Positions 24,933-32,469 of a DNA stretch of 38,487 nt are shown here, in pieces. The stretch spans positions 416-38,902 of the forward strand of contig PCUD01000096.1 of the NCBI GenBank assembly GCA_002786785.1, in the 5' to 3' direction. This stretch comes from Ignavibacteriales bacterium CG18_big_fil_WC_8_21_14_2_50_31_20. GTDB lineage: Bacteria > Bacteroidota > Ignavibacteria > Ignavibacteriales > Melioribacteraceae. Within the stretch, counting starts at the first letter, position 1, and every line of letters starts with the position of its first letter. The notes beneath the pieces were generated by a model. The model did no database searches, was not told the origin of the DNA, and saw only the letters and a list, made by a program, of their open reading frames with translations. The position numbers were made by a program, and so were the translations under genes.

Positions 24933-27059
24933 ATGATTATAACAAAAGAAGTTGAAATAGGCGGAAAGAAATTATCAATAGAAACTGGACGCTTTGCAAA
25001 ACAGTCTAACGGGGCTGTAATGGTAAGCTATGGCGATACTATGGTTTTAGTAACCGTAGTAGCCTCAAAAAAAACGAATACTACATTGGATTATTTCCCT
25101 TTATCAGTTGAATATAAAGAAAGATATTTTGCTGCTGGTAAATTTCCTGGTGGATTTATTAAACGCGAGGGTCGCCCTACAGAAAAAGAAATTTTAAGTG
25201 GACGTTTAATTGACAGACCAATTAGACCACTTTTCCCAAGTGAATATAATAACGACACGCAAATTGCTGCGTTTGTTTATTCATTTGATGGCGAAAATGA
25301 CCCTGACGTAATAGCTGCTGTTGGAGCTTCTGCTGCGTTAGCAATTTCAGATATTCCATTTCTTGAGCCAATTGGCGAAGTAAGAGTTGGAAGAATTAAT
25401 GGTGAATTTATTGTTAACCCAACAGTAAGTCAAATTAAAGAAAGTGATTTGGAATTAACCATTGCTGGAACTGAAACTTCAATTATGATGGTTGAAGGTG
25501 AATCACTAGAAGCAAGTGAAGATGATATTTTAAATGCACTTAAATTTGCTCATGTCGAAATTGTTAAAATAATTGATCTTCAAAAAGAATTAGTTGCAGC
25601 GTGCGGACTTCCCAAAATGGTAGTTGAAACTAAATTAATTAATCAAGAACTTGTTAATGAAGTTAATGCATTAGCTTATGATAAATACAAAGAAGTAGTT
25701 TATTCTGTTTTAACTAAAGAAGTTCGTTATGCAAAAAATGATGCAATAAATGCAGAAGCTCTTGAAGCATTAGCAGAAAAATATCCAGAAGATGAAACGG
25801 ACATTAAAAATATTTTGCACGATATCGAAAAAGATTTGATGCGTAAAAGAATATTAGAAGAAGGTGTGCGTCTTGATGGTAGAAATCTTACAGAAATTAG
25901 ACAAATTACATCCGAAGTTGGAATTATTCCTAGAACTCATGCCTCTGCACTTTTTACACGTGGAGAAACTCAATCACTTACTACCGTTACGCTTGGTACT
26001 GCTAAAGATGAACAAATTGTTGATGGTCTTGGAGAAGAAAACAAAAAAGCATTCTATCTTCACTATAACTTTCCACCATTTAGTGTTGGCGAAACAGGAC
26101 GCTATGGCGGACAGGGTAGAAGAGAGATTGGACACGGAAATCTTGCAGAAAGAGCTTTGAAATTTGTAGTTCCGTCAAAAGAAAATTTTCCGTACACAAT
26201 TCGTATAAATTCGGATATTCTTGAATCGAACGGCTCTTCTTCAATGGCAACGGTTTGTGCTGGCTCGTTAGCAATGATGGATGCTGGAATACCAGTAAAA
26301 AAAGCTATTTCTGGAATTGCAATGGGATTAGTAAAAGAAGGCGAAAAATTCGCTGTTCTTTCAGATATACTTGGAAACGAAGATCACCTTGGCGACATGG
26401 ATTTTAAAGTAGCTGGTTCAGTCGAAGGAATTACTGCCATTCAAATGGATATTAAAATTCAAGGAATATCTTTTGAAATTATGGAAAAAGCACTTGCTCA
26501 AGCTAAAGATGGAAGAATGCATATTTTAGGAAAAATGAATGAAACACTTGCAGCTGCCAGAGAATCCATTTCTCCTTATGCACCTTCACTTATTTTTATT
26601 CAAATAAATCCTGAAAAAATTGGTGCAGTTATTGGACAAGGCGGAAAAATTATTCAAGGAATTCAACGTGATTTTAATGTTGAAATAAATATTGAAGAAG
26701 ATGGAAAAGTTGCAATTGCTGGAGTTAATATTGATGACGCTCGTCGTGCAAAAGATTATATTAAAGGAATTGTTACTGACCCCGAAATAGGAATGGAATA
26801 TGTTGGTAAAGTAATTAAAATTGCCGATTTTGGTGCTTTTGTTGAATTTATTCCAGGTGTTCAAGGACTTTTGCACATTTCACAAATTGCACTTGAACGT
26901 GTTAATAAAGTTTCTGATTTTCTTAAAGAAGGTGATATTATACCCGTTAAATTGTTAAAAATGGAAAATGGGAAATATTCTTTATCTCGAAAAGCTTTAT
27001 TGGAAGATCAAAAAGCAACTGAGAAAAAAGAAAATATTTCGGAAATAAAAGAAATCTAA
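24933..27059 (+). CDS. pnp: polyribonucleotide nucleotidyltransferase (PNPase)
   Basis: A 708-residue phosphorolytic 3'-5' exoribonuclease that acts as a trimer in mRNA turnover. It contains two RNase PH domains (about 10-215 and 305-545) around a helical linker, with FPGGFIKREGRPTEKEIL and RLIDRPIRPLF in the first and GSSSMATVCAGSLAMMDAG and KVAGSVEGITAIQMDIKIQG in the second. A KH domain follows with IGAVIGQGGKIIQGI (about 563-577), then an S1 domain (about 618-690). Length and order are normal. A strong terminator follows, ending the nusA-type operon. Confidence 0.98.
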   Translation: MIITKEVEIGGKKLSIETGRFAKQSNGAVMVSYGDTMVLVTVVASKKTNTTLDYFPLSVEYKERYFAAGKFPGGFIKREGRPTEKEILSGRLIDRPIRPLFPSEYNNDTQIAAFVYSFDGENDPDVIAAVGASAALAISDIPFLEPIGEVRVGRINGEFIVNPTVSQIKESDLELTIAGTETSIMMVEGESLEASEDDILNALKFAHVEIVKIIDLQKELVAACGLPKMVVETKLINQELVNEVNALAYDKYKEVVYSVLTKEVRYAKNDAINAEALEALAEKYPEDETDIKNILHDIEKDLMRKRILEEGVRLDGRNLTEIRQITSEVGIIPRTHASALFTRGETQSLTTVTLGTAKDEQIVDGLGEENKKAFYLHYNFPPFSVGETGRYGGQGRREIGHGNLAERALKFVVPSKENFPYTIRINSDILESNGSSSMATVCAGSLAMMDAGIPVKKAISGIAMGLVKEGEKFAVLSDILGNEDHLGDMDFKVAGSVEGITAIQMDIKIQGISFEIMEKALAQAKDGRMHILGKMNETLAAARESISPYAPSLIFIQINPEKIGAVIGQGGKIIQGIQRDFNVEINIEEDGKVAIAGVNIDDARRAKDYIKGIVTDPEIGMEYVGKVIKIADFGAFVEFIPGVQGLLHISQIALERVNKVSDFLKEGDIIPVKLLKMENGKYSLSRKALLEDQKATEKKENISEIKEI

Positions 27060-27067
27060 ATTAAATT

Positions 27068-27097
27068 AAACCGGATAAATTATTTATCCGGTTTTTT
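27068..27097 (+). terminator. strong rho-independent terminator after pnp
   Basis: AAACCGGATAA (27068-27078) pairs perfectly with TTATCCGGTTT (27084-27094) over an ATTAT loop, and T27092-27097 forms the U-tract. It closes the long rimP-pnp operon. Confidence 0.92.
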
Positions 27098-27120
27098 ATT
27101 AATATTTAGAAAGGACAAAT

Positions 27121-27201
27121 TTGAAACAACAAAAATTGGCGTTTTATAAAAATGTTTTAGTATCTGTGTCCGTTTTATTTGATATAACTTTGAAATATTA
27201 A
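27121..27201 (+). CDS. possible 26-residue leader peptide upstream of dusB
   Basis: A TTG-started frame of 26 codons in the 146-base pnp-dusB gap. AAGGA at 27111-27115 lies five bases before the TTG, a better ribosome site than dusB itself has. The peptide begins MKQQKLAFYKNV and has a hydrophobic middle. No family is recognised, and there is no repeated-codon attenuator pattern. A possible promoter element overlaps its 3' end. It may simply be chance. Confidence 0.25.
   Translation: MKQQKLAFYKNVLVSVSVLFDITLKY
27185..27192 (+). promoter_or_regulatory. possible -7 promoter element for dusB
   Basis: TAACTTTG matches the TAnnTTTG consensus 13 bases before the dusB ATG, which would give a very short leader. 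The gap after the pnp terminator needs a promoter for the downstream genes, which adds weight, but no clear -33 element is seen. Confidence 0.3.
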
Positions 27202-27205
27202 TCAA

Positions 27206-28252
27206 ATGAAACTTAAAAATTTTGATTTAGGCAATAAATTAATTGTTGCTCCTATGGCCGATGTTTCAGATGCTCCTTTTAGAAAAATTTCAAAAGAGTA
27301 TGGTGCTGGCTTAACTTATACTCCAATGGTTAGTGCTAAAGGAATTGTTGAAAATGATTTTCACGCATTGCAACTATTTTCTTTTGGTCGTGACGAAAAA
27401 CCAATTGGAGTTCAATTATTGGGAAACAGCCCCGATTATTTAGCTGGTGCAGTTCAAGAATTAAAAAATTACAAACCAGATGTAATTGATATTAATTGCG
27501 GCTGCCCTGTTGATAAAGTAACTAAACATAATCTTGGTGCTCAATTGTTAGATGACCCAATTTATATGGGAAAACTAATAGAATCAATGGTTAAAGTTGC
27601 CGGAGATATTTCAATATCTGTAAAGTTACGTTTAGGAAAAAGTGATGGTAAAATTAATATTTTAGAAACATCAAAAATTGCTCAAGAAAGTGGTGCTTCA
27701 TTTATAATTGTTCATACAAGAACAAAAAATAAAAAATATAAAGAAGACCCGGATTGGGAATGGTTACGAAAGGTGAAAGACACAGTAAAAATTCCAGTTG
27801 TTGGAAATGGCTCACTTTTTACGCCACAAGATATTAAAAGAATGATTGCCGAGACAGGGATTGATTCTGTAATGATAGCACGTGGTGCTCTCGGAAATCC
27901 TTTTATTTTTAATAGATATAACAAATATTATGAAACAGGCGAAGATTCTGGTGAGCCTACAATAGAGGAAGTTGCTGAAGCTGCAATTAAGCATAGCAAA
28001 TTATTAGCTCGTGAATATTCTGATGTGATTGCTACAATTAAAGCAAGAAAGAATATTGTATGGTATTTTAAAAATTTGGATGGTGTAATGGTTTTTGCAT
28101 CCAAAATTATGCGAGCTAAAAACATTGAAGAACAAATTGAAATAATTCACGAACATATTGAAAACTTAAAACAAAATTTTTATTCTAAAGATGATCGTGA
28201 ATTAATTGACCAAAAGTTTAAAGAACGGGTTCTCTTTTGGTTAGATGAATAA
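27206..28252 (+). CDS. dusB: tRNA-dihydrouridine synthase (DusB-type)
   Basis: A 348-residue FMN-dependent enzyme that reduces uridine in the tRNA D-loop. The TIM-barrel N-terminus has LIVAPMADVSDAPFRKI; the catalytic Cys is C100 in DINCGCPVDKV; the VKLRLG strand, the HTRT motif and PVVGNGSLFTPQDI plus MIARGALGNPFIF bind FMN and phosphate. The C-terminal helical domain contacts tRNA. Subtype DusB is chosen from overall pattern and wide occurrence in Bacteroidota; a general Dus label is safer. It is the first gene after the pnp terminator. Confidence 0.92.
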   Translation: MKLKNFDLGNKLIVAPMADVSDAPFRKISKEYGAGLTYTPMVSAKGIVENDFHALQLFSFGRDEKPIGVQLLGNSPDYLAGAVQELKNYKPDVIDINCGCPVDKVTKHNLGAQLLDDPIYMGKLIESMVKVAGDISISVKLRLGKSDGKINILETSKIAQESGASFIIVHTRTKNKKYKEDPDWEWLRKVKDTVKIPVVGNGSLFTPQDIKRMIAETGIDSVMIARGALGNPFIFNRYNKYYETGEDSGEPTIEEVAEAAIKHSKLLAREYSDVIATIKARKNIVWYFKNLDGVMVFASKIMRAKNIEEQIEIIHEHIENLKQNFYSKDDRELIDQKFKERVLFWLDE

Positions 28253-28284
28253 TTTATGGTAATCCGTTAGATAGAGATGGGTAA

Positions 28285-29883
28285 ATGTTAAAAGAAATTA
28301 TTATTAGTGCAACCGAATCTCAGAATAGAATTGCTATTGCTGAAGATAGACAATTGGTTGATTTTTTTGTAGAGCATCCTGAAAAAGATAGGATGGTTGG
28401 AAATATTTATTTGGGCAAAGTAGCTCGTGTTCTTCCTGGAATTAGAGCCGTTTTTATTGATATTGGATTAAAACACGACGCCTTCCTTCACTTTTCGGAT
28501 ATTGGTGATACAGTTAAAGATAATCTCAATTTTGTTGATGTTGATTATGTTGATGAAACTGAAGAAGAGGGTGAAGTAAAAGTAACAAAACCTAATACAG
28601 AGTCACAAACAAATGATGATGATATTCCAAACGAAAATAATACAGAAATAAAAAGTAGAATTCCTCGTCTAAAAAAAGGACAAGAGATATTGGTTCAAAT
28701 TATTAAGGAACCAGTTAAAGGTAAAGGTGTTCGTGTATCAACTTCATTTTCAATTCCTGGCAGATTTTGTGTGCTAATTCCTTACGAAGGGAAAATTGGA
28801 ATTTCCAAAAAAATTGTTGATTTCAGAGAAAAGAGAAGATTAAAAAAATTAGCACGTGAAATAATTCCATCAAATTGTGGGTTAATTATTAGAACCGCTT
28901 CAAAAGACCAATCAGAAGAAACATTAAGTGCTGACTTAAATTATTTGAGCAAAACTTGGGTTCAAGTGCAAGATGAGGTTAAAAAGAATACTCCACCTTA
29001 TTTAGTTTATAAAGATTTAAGTACCACAATTAGTGTTATCCGAGATTTATTTACCGAAGATGTTTCCAATATTTTTATTGATTCTAAAAAATTATATAAA
29101 GAAATTAGAACTTATGTTCATACTCATCAACCAGAAATAGTGGAGAAGGTTAACTTTTATAAAAGTTCAATTCCAATTTTTGAAGAATTTAAAATAGAAG
29201 AACAAATAAAAGGCATGATGAATCGGAAGGTTACTTTGCCGAGTGGCGGATACCTTTTTATTGAACATACTGAAGCTATGACAGTTATTGATGTAAATAG
29301 TGGAAGATATGCTGCAAAAAAAGAACAAGAGCAAAATTCTCTTAAAACCGATTTAGAAGCTGCACGCGAAATTGCTCGTCAATTAAGACTTAGAGATATA
29401 GGTGGTTTGCTTGTTGTAGATTTTATTGATCTTGAGGAAGATAAAAATAGAAAGAAAATTTACGACGAACTTAAAAAAGAATTCAAAAGAGATAGAGCTA
29501 AAATTGCAATGTTACCAATGACTGATTTTGGAATCATGCAAATTACCCGCCAAAGAATTCGCGAAAACATTATGCAATCTACTCACGAATTATGCCATTG
29601 TTGCGATGGAACTGGTTTAATGCAAAAAAAATCTAATATTATCAATGAAATTGATCAATGGCTAAAGCGTTACAAAAACGAAGGGAATAGGCAATCACTT
29701 AGGTTAATTGTACATAATTCTTTAGGACTTAAACTTCGAATTGGAACTTTTTCTACGATGAAAAAATTACAGTTAAAATATTTTATTAGAATAAAACTTG
29801 AAGAGAAAAACGATGTTAATCCCCAATCATTTAGATTTATTAATTCTAAAACAGAAAAAGAAATTACAAATGATTATTTATAA
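28285..29883 (+). CDS. rng: RNase E/G-family endoribonuclease
   Basis: A 532-residue single-strand endoribonuclease close to RNase G in length, lacking the long RNase E scaffold tail. The N-terminal S1 domain (about 37-155) is interrupted by an acidic, disordered insert at about 86-127 rich in Asp, Glu and Asn. Catalytic metal-binding residues are D336 in [10 protein letters not shown] and D379 in LLVVDFIDL. The Zn-link motif is C437-HC-C440 followed by DGTG, matching CPxCxGTG with the usual Pro replaced. [17 protein letters not shown] precedes it. Probably acts in rRNA processing and mRNA decay. It follows dusB by 32 bases. Confidence 0.93.
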   Translation: MLKEIIISATESQNRIAIAEDRQLVDFFVEHPEKDRMVGNIYLGKVARVLPGIRAVFIDIGLKHDAFLHFSDIGDTVKDNLNFVDVDYVDETEEEGEVKVTKPNTESQTNDDDIPNENNTEIKSRIPRLKKGQEILVQIIKEPVKGKGVRVSTSFSIPGRFCVLIPYEGKIGISKKIVDFREKRRLKKLAREIIPSNCGLIIRTASKDQSEETLSADLNYLSKTWVQVQDEVKKNTPPYLVYKDLSTTISVIRDLFTEDVSNIFIDSKKLYKEIRTYVHTHQPEIVEKVNFYKSSIPIFEEFKIEEQIKGMMNRKVTLPSGGYLFIEHTEAMTVIDVNSGRYAAKKEQEQNSLKTDLEAAREIARQLRLRDIGGLLVVDFIDLEEDKNRKKIYDELKKEFKRDRAKIAMLPMTDFGIMQITRQRIRENIMQSTHELCHCCDGTGLMQKKSNIINEIDQWLKRYKNEGNRQSLRLIVHNSLGLKLRIGTFSTMKKLQLKYFIRIKLEEKNDVNPQSFRFINSKTEKEITNDYL

Positions 29884-29927
29884 AGTTTTGTAACTTTACA
29901 TTAGTTATTAATAATTACGAGGTATAT

Positions 29928-30563
29928 ATGAAATTTTTTATTGATACAGCAAACATCAATCAAATTAAAGAAGCTGAAGAAATGGGCATTTTGGATGGCG
30001 TTACAACAAATCCATCTTTAATTGCTAAAGAAAAAGGTAATCGTGACCAAATTTTGGCAAAAATAGCAAAAATTGTAAATGGTCCTATTAGTGGTGAAGT
30101 TCTTGCACTTGATTATGAAGGGATGGTAAAAGAAGGTAAAGAATTAGCATCAATTCATGAAAACATTGTTGTAAAAATTCCTTTAATAAAAGAAGGTATT
30201 AAAGCTGTTAAAACATTAACTGAATTGGGAATTAAAACAAATGTAACTCTTTGTTTTTCTGCTTCACAAGCCATTTTAGCTGCAAAAGCCGGTGCAACAT
30301 TTATTTCACCTTTTGTTGGAAGACTTGATGATATTAGTTATGTTGGAATGGATTTAGTGGATCAAATTGCTCAAATTTATGCTAATTATGGATATGAAAC
30401 TCAAATAATTGTAGCAAGTGTGCGAAGTCCATTACATATTGTTGAAGCAGGTTTAATTGGTGCAGATATTGTTACAGTTCCTTTTAATGTTATAGAACAA
30501 TTATTTAAACATCCTCTTACAGATATAGGTATTGAAAAATTTTTAGCTGATTCCAAAAAATAA
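29928..30563 (+). CDS. tal: transaldolase (TalC/FSA-type)
   Basis: A 211-residue small-subfamily transaldolase, which forms decamers and transfers a dihydroxyacetone unit in the pentose phosphate pathway. Signatures are [35 protein letters not shown] at the N-terminus, the Schiff-base Lys in [48 protein letters not shown] and the terminal [20 protein letters not shown] lies six bases before the ATG. Fructose-6-phosphate aldolase activity, found in close relatives, cannot be excluded from sequence alone. Confidence 0.93.
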   Translation: MKFFIDTANINQIKEAEEMGILDGVTTNPSLIAKEKGNRDQILAKIAKIVNGPISGEVLALDYEGMVKEGKELASIHENIVVKIPLIKEGIKAVKTLTELGIKTNVTLCFSASQAILAAKAGATFISPFVGRLDDISYVGMDLVDQIAQIYANYGYETQIIVASVRSPLHIVEAGLIGADIVTVPFNVIEQLFKHPLTDIGIEKFLADSKK

Positions 30564-30575
30564 ATTAAAGAGATT

Positions 30576-31658
30576 ATGAAAAAGACAAATTTTTACAGTA
30601 AGCATGTTGAATTAGGTGCAAAAATAGTTGAATTTGCTGGTTATCAAATGCCAGTTCAATATTCATCTATTATTGATGAACACAAAGCTGTTCGAAACTC
30701 AGTGGGAATTTTTGATATTTCTCACATGGGTGAAGTTATTATTAAAGGCGATAAAGCCTTCGATTTTGTGCAACGTATAACTGTTAATGATGTTGCCAAA
30801 CTTACTATTGGCAGAATTCAATATACTGCAATGTGTTACGAAGATGGCGGAATTGTTGATGATTTATTAGTTTATAAACTTAATGAAAATGAATTTTTGC
30901 TTGTAATTAATGCTTCCAATATTGAAAAAGATATAGAATGGATGCACAAAAATAATTTATTTGGTGTCGAAATTATAAACGACAGTGAGGATTATTCACT
31001 AATTGCACTTCAAGGACCAAAATCTAAAAAAACTCTTCAAAAAATTTGCGATAATTCTTTAGAAATGGAATATTATCATTTTATTATTGCAAAATGTGGT
31101 GGAAAAGATGTAATTATTTCTCGCACTGGTTATACTGGTGAACTTGGTTATGAAATTTATATTAAAGGCTCTGAATCTGAATCACTTGAAATATGGGATG
31201 CCCTTTTTGAAGCTGGTGAAAAATATAAAATTAAACCAATTGGTCTTGGTGCAAGAGATACTTTACGTCTTGAAATGGGGTTTTGTCTTTATGGAAACGA
31301 CATTGATGCAACAACTAACCCAATTGAAGCTGGTCTTGATTGGATAACAAAAGTTAAAAAAGGTGAGTTTGTTGGAAGAGATGCTATTTTAGAAATTAAA
31401 TCAAATGGTGTTAAACGCAAATTAGTTGCAATTGCTTTCGAAGGAAAAATAATTCCGCGACATGGATATGAGATTTATAACAATAGCATTTTAATAGGTC
31501 ACGTAACAAGTGGTACAATGAGTCCTATTTTAGAAAAGCCAATTGCTATGGGTTATGTTGATGTGGAATACTCAGATTTTGATTCTGAAGTTTTTATTAA
31601 AATAAGAAATAAAGAAATAAGTGGCAAAATAGTGACATTGCCATTTATTAGCAGATAA
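30576..31658 (+). CDS. gcvT: glycine cleavage system aminomethyltransferase (T protein)
   Basis: A 360-residue tetrahydrofolate-dependent enzyme that releases ammonia and makes 5,10-methylene-THF from the lipoyl-bound aminomethyl group of the H protein. Visible motifs are KIVEFAGYQMPVQYSSI, VGIFDISHMGEV, YTAMCYEDGGIVDDLLVYKL, TGYTGELGYEIYI and GARDTLRLEMGFCLYGNDID. The C-terminal barrel has GHVTSGTMSPILEKPIAMGYV. Length is normal. Other gcv genes are not in the window. It starts 12 bases after the transaldolase gene. Confidence 0.95.
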   Translation: MKKTNFYSKHVELGAKIVEFAGYQMPVQYSSIIDEHKAVRNSVGIFDISHMGEVIIKGDKAFDFVQRITVNDVAKLTIGRIQYTAMCYEDGGIVDDLLVYKLNENEFLLVINASNIEKDIEWMHKNNLFGVEIINDSEDYSLIALQGPKSKKTLQKICDNSLEMEYYHFIIAKCGGKDVIISRTGYTGELGYEIYIKGSESESLEIWDALFEAGEKYKIKPIGLGARDTLRLEMGFCLYGNDIDATTNPIEAGLDWITKVKKGEFVGRDAILEIKSNGVKRKLVAIAFEGKIIPRHGYEIYNNSILIGHVTSGTMSPILEKPIAMGYVDVEYSDFDSEVFIKIRNKEISGKIVTLPFISR

Positions 31659-31662
31659 TTAT

Positions 31663-31678
31663 TTTATCAATTGATAAA
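31663..31678. repeat. 16-bp perfect palindrome between gcvT and the comB-like gene
   Basis: TTTATCAATTGATAAA lies four bases past the gcvT stop and 28 bases before the next start. It could be an operator for a dimeric regulator or a small transcript-end structure; with no loop it fits a DNA-binding site better than a hairpin. No regulator can be named. Confidence 0.45.
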
Positions 31679-31706
31679 TTCCATTAATAGTGAGTATTAA
31701 TAATAA

Positions 31707-32456
31707 ATGAAAGTGAATGTTATTTTATCACCAAACAATGTAGATGACCTGTATTTTACTGGTAAAACAACTGTTGTTATAGATGTTTTAAGAGCAACTT
31801 CAGTTATTCTTAAAGCGCTGGATTCAAAAGCGAAAGAAGTTATTCCAGTTGGGTCAATTGATTTTGCAATGAAAATTTCTGTTAATTCTCATGGCGGACA
31901 AACCTTATTATGTGGTGAAAGAAATACTCAAATGATAGAAGGTTTCGATTTAGGAAATTCACCATCTGAATATACAGAGGAAAGAGTTGGTGGTAAATCA
32001 ATAATTTTGTTTACTACTAATGGATCAAAAGCAATAGTTAAGGCAAAGTATTCTGATAAAGTATTTATTGCAAGTTTCAATAATTTATCTACAATAGCTG
32101 ATCATTTAATTAAGTTAAATAATGATGTCGAAATTATCTCATCTGGTGCGAGTGGAATATTTTGTCTTGAGGATACAATTTGTGCTGGTGCTTTGGTAAA
32201 GTTAATAATGGAAAAAAAACCAGATATTAAATTAACAGATGCTACAAACGCAAGTCTTACTCTTAATGAAAAATATGGTAAAGATATAAAGTTGATGTTA
32301 GAAAATTGTGAGCATGGAAAAATATTAAAGACAAATGATTTTGAATCTGATCTTGATTTTTGTTCCACTGTTGATAATATTCCCTTAATACCCTATTTCA
32401 CTGGTGGTGAAATAAAATTATTAAATAATGAAATAATTGATAGCCAAAGTAATTAG
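31707..32456 (+). CDS. ComB-like 2-phosphosulfolactate phosphatase
   Basis: A 249-residue protein of the ComB family. The archaeal enzyme hydrolyses 2-phosphosulfolactate to sulfolactate in coenzyme M synthesis. Family segments seen are TVVIDVLRATSVILKAL, LLCGERNTQMIEGFDLGNSP, IILFTTNGSKAIVKA and the Asp/Cys-rich GIFCLEDTICAGALV. Many bacteria without coenzyme M carry ComB homologs, some linked to sulfolactate, sulfonolipid or capnine metabolism, so the real substrate here is open. It lies between gcvT and ftsK with no other sulfonate gene visible nearby. Confidence 0.85.
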   Translation: MKVNVILSPNNVDDLYFTGKTTVVIDVLRATSVILKALDSKAKEVIPVGSIDFAMKISVNSHGGQTLLCGERNTQMIEGFDLGNSPSEYTEERVGGKSIILFTTNGSKAIVKAKYSDKVFIASFNNLSTIADHLIKLNNDVEIISSGASGIFCLEDTICAGALVKLIMEKKPDIKLTDATNASLTLNEKYGKDIKLMLENCEHGKILKTNDFESDLDFCSTVDNIPLIPYFTGGEIKLLNNEIIDSQSN

Positions 32457-32469
32457 TTAGGTTTTATTT

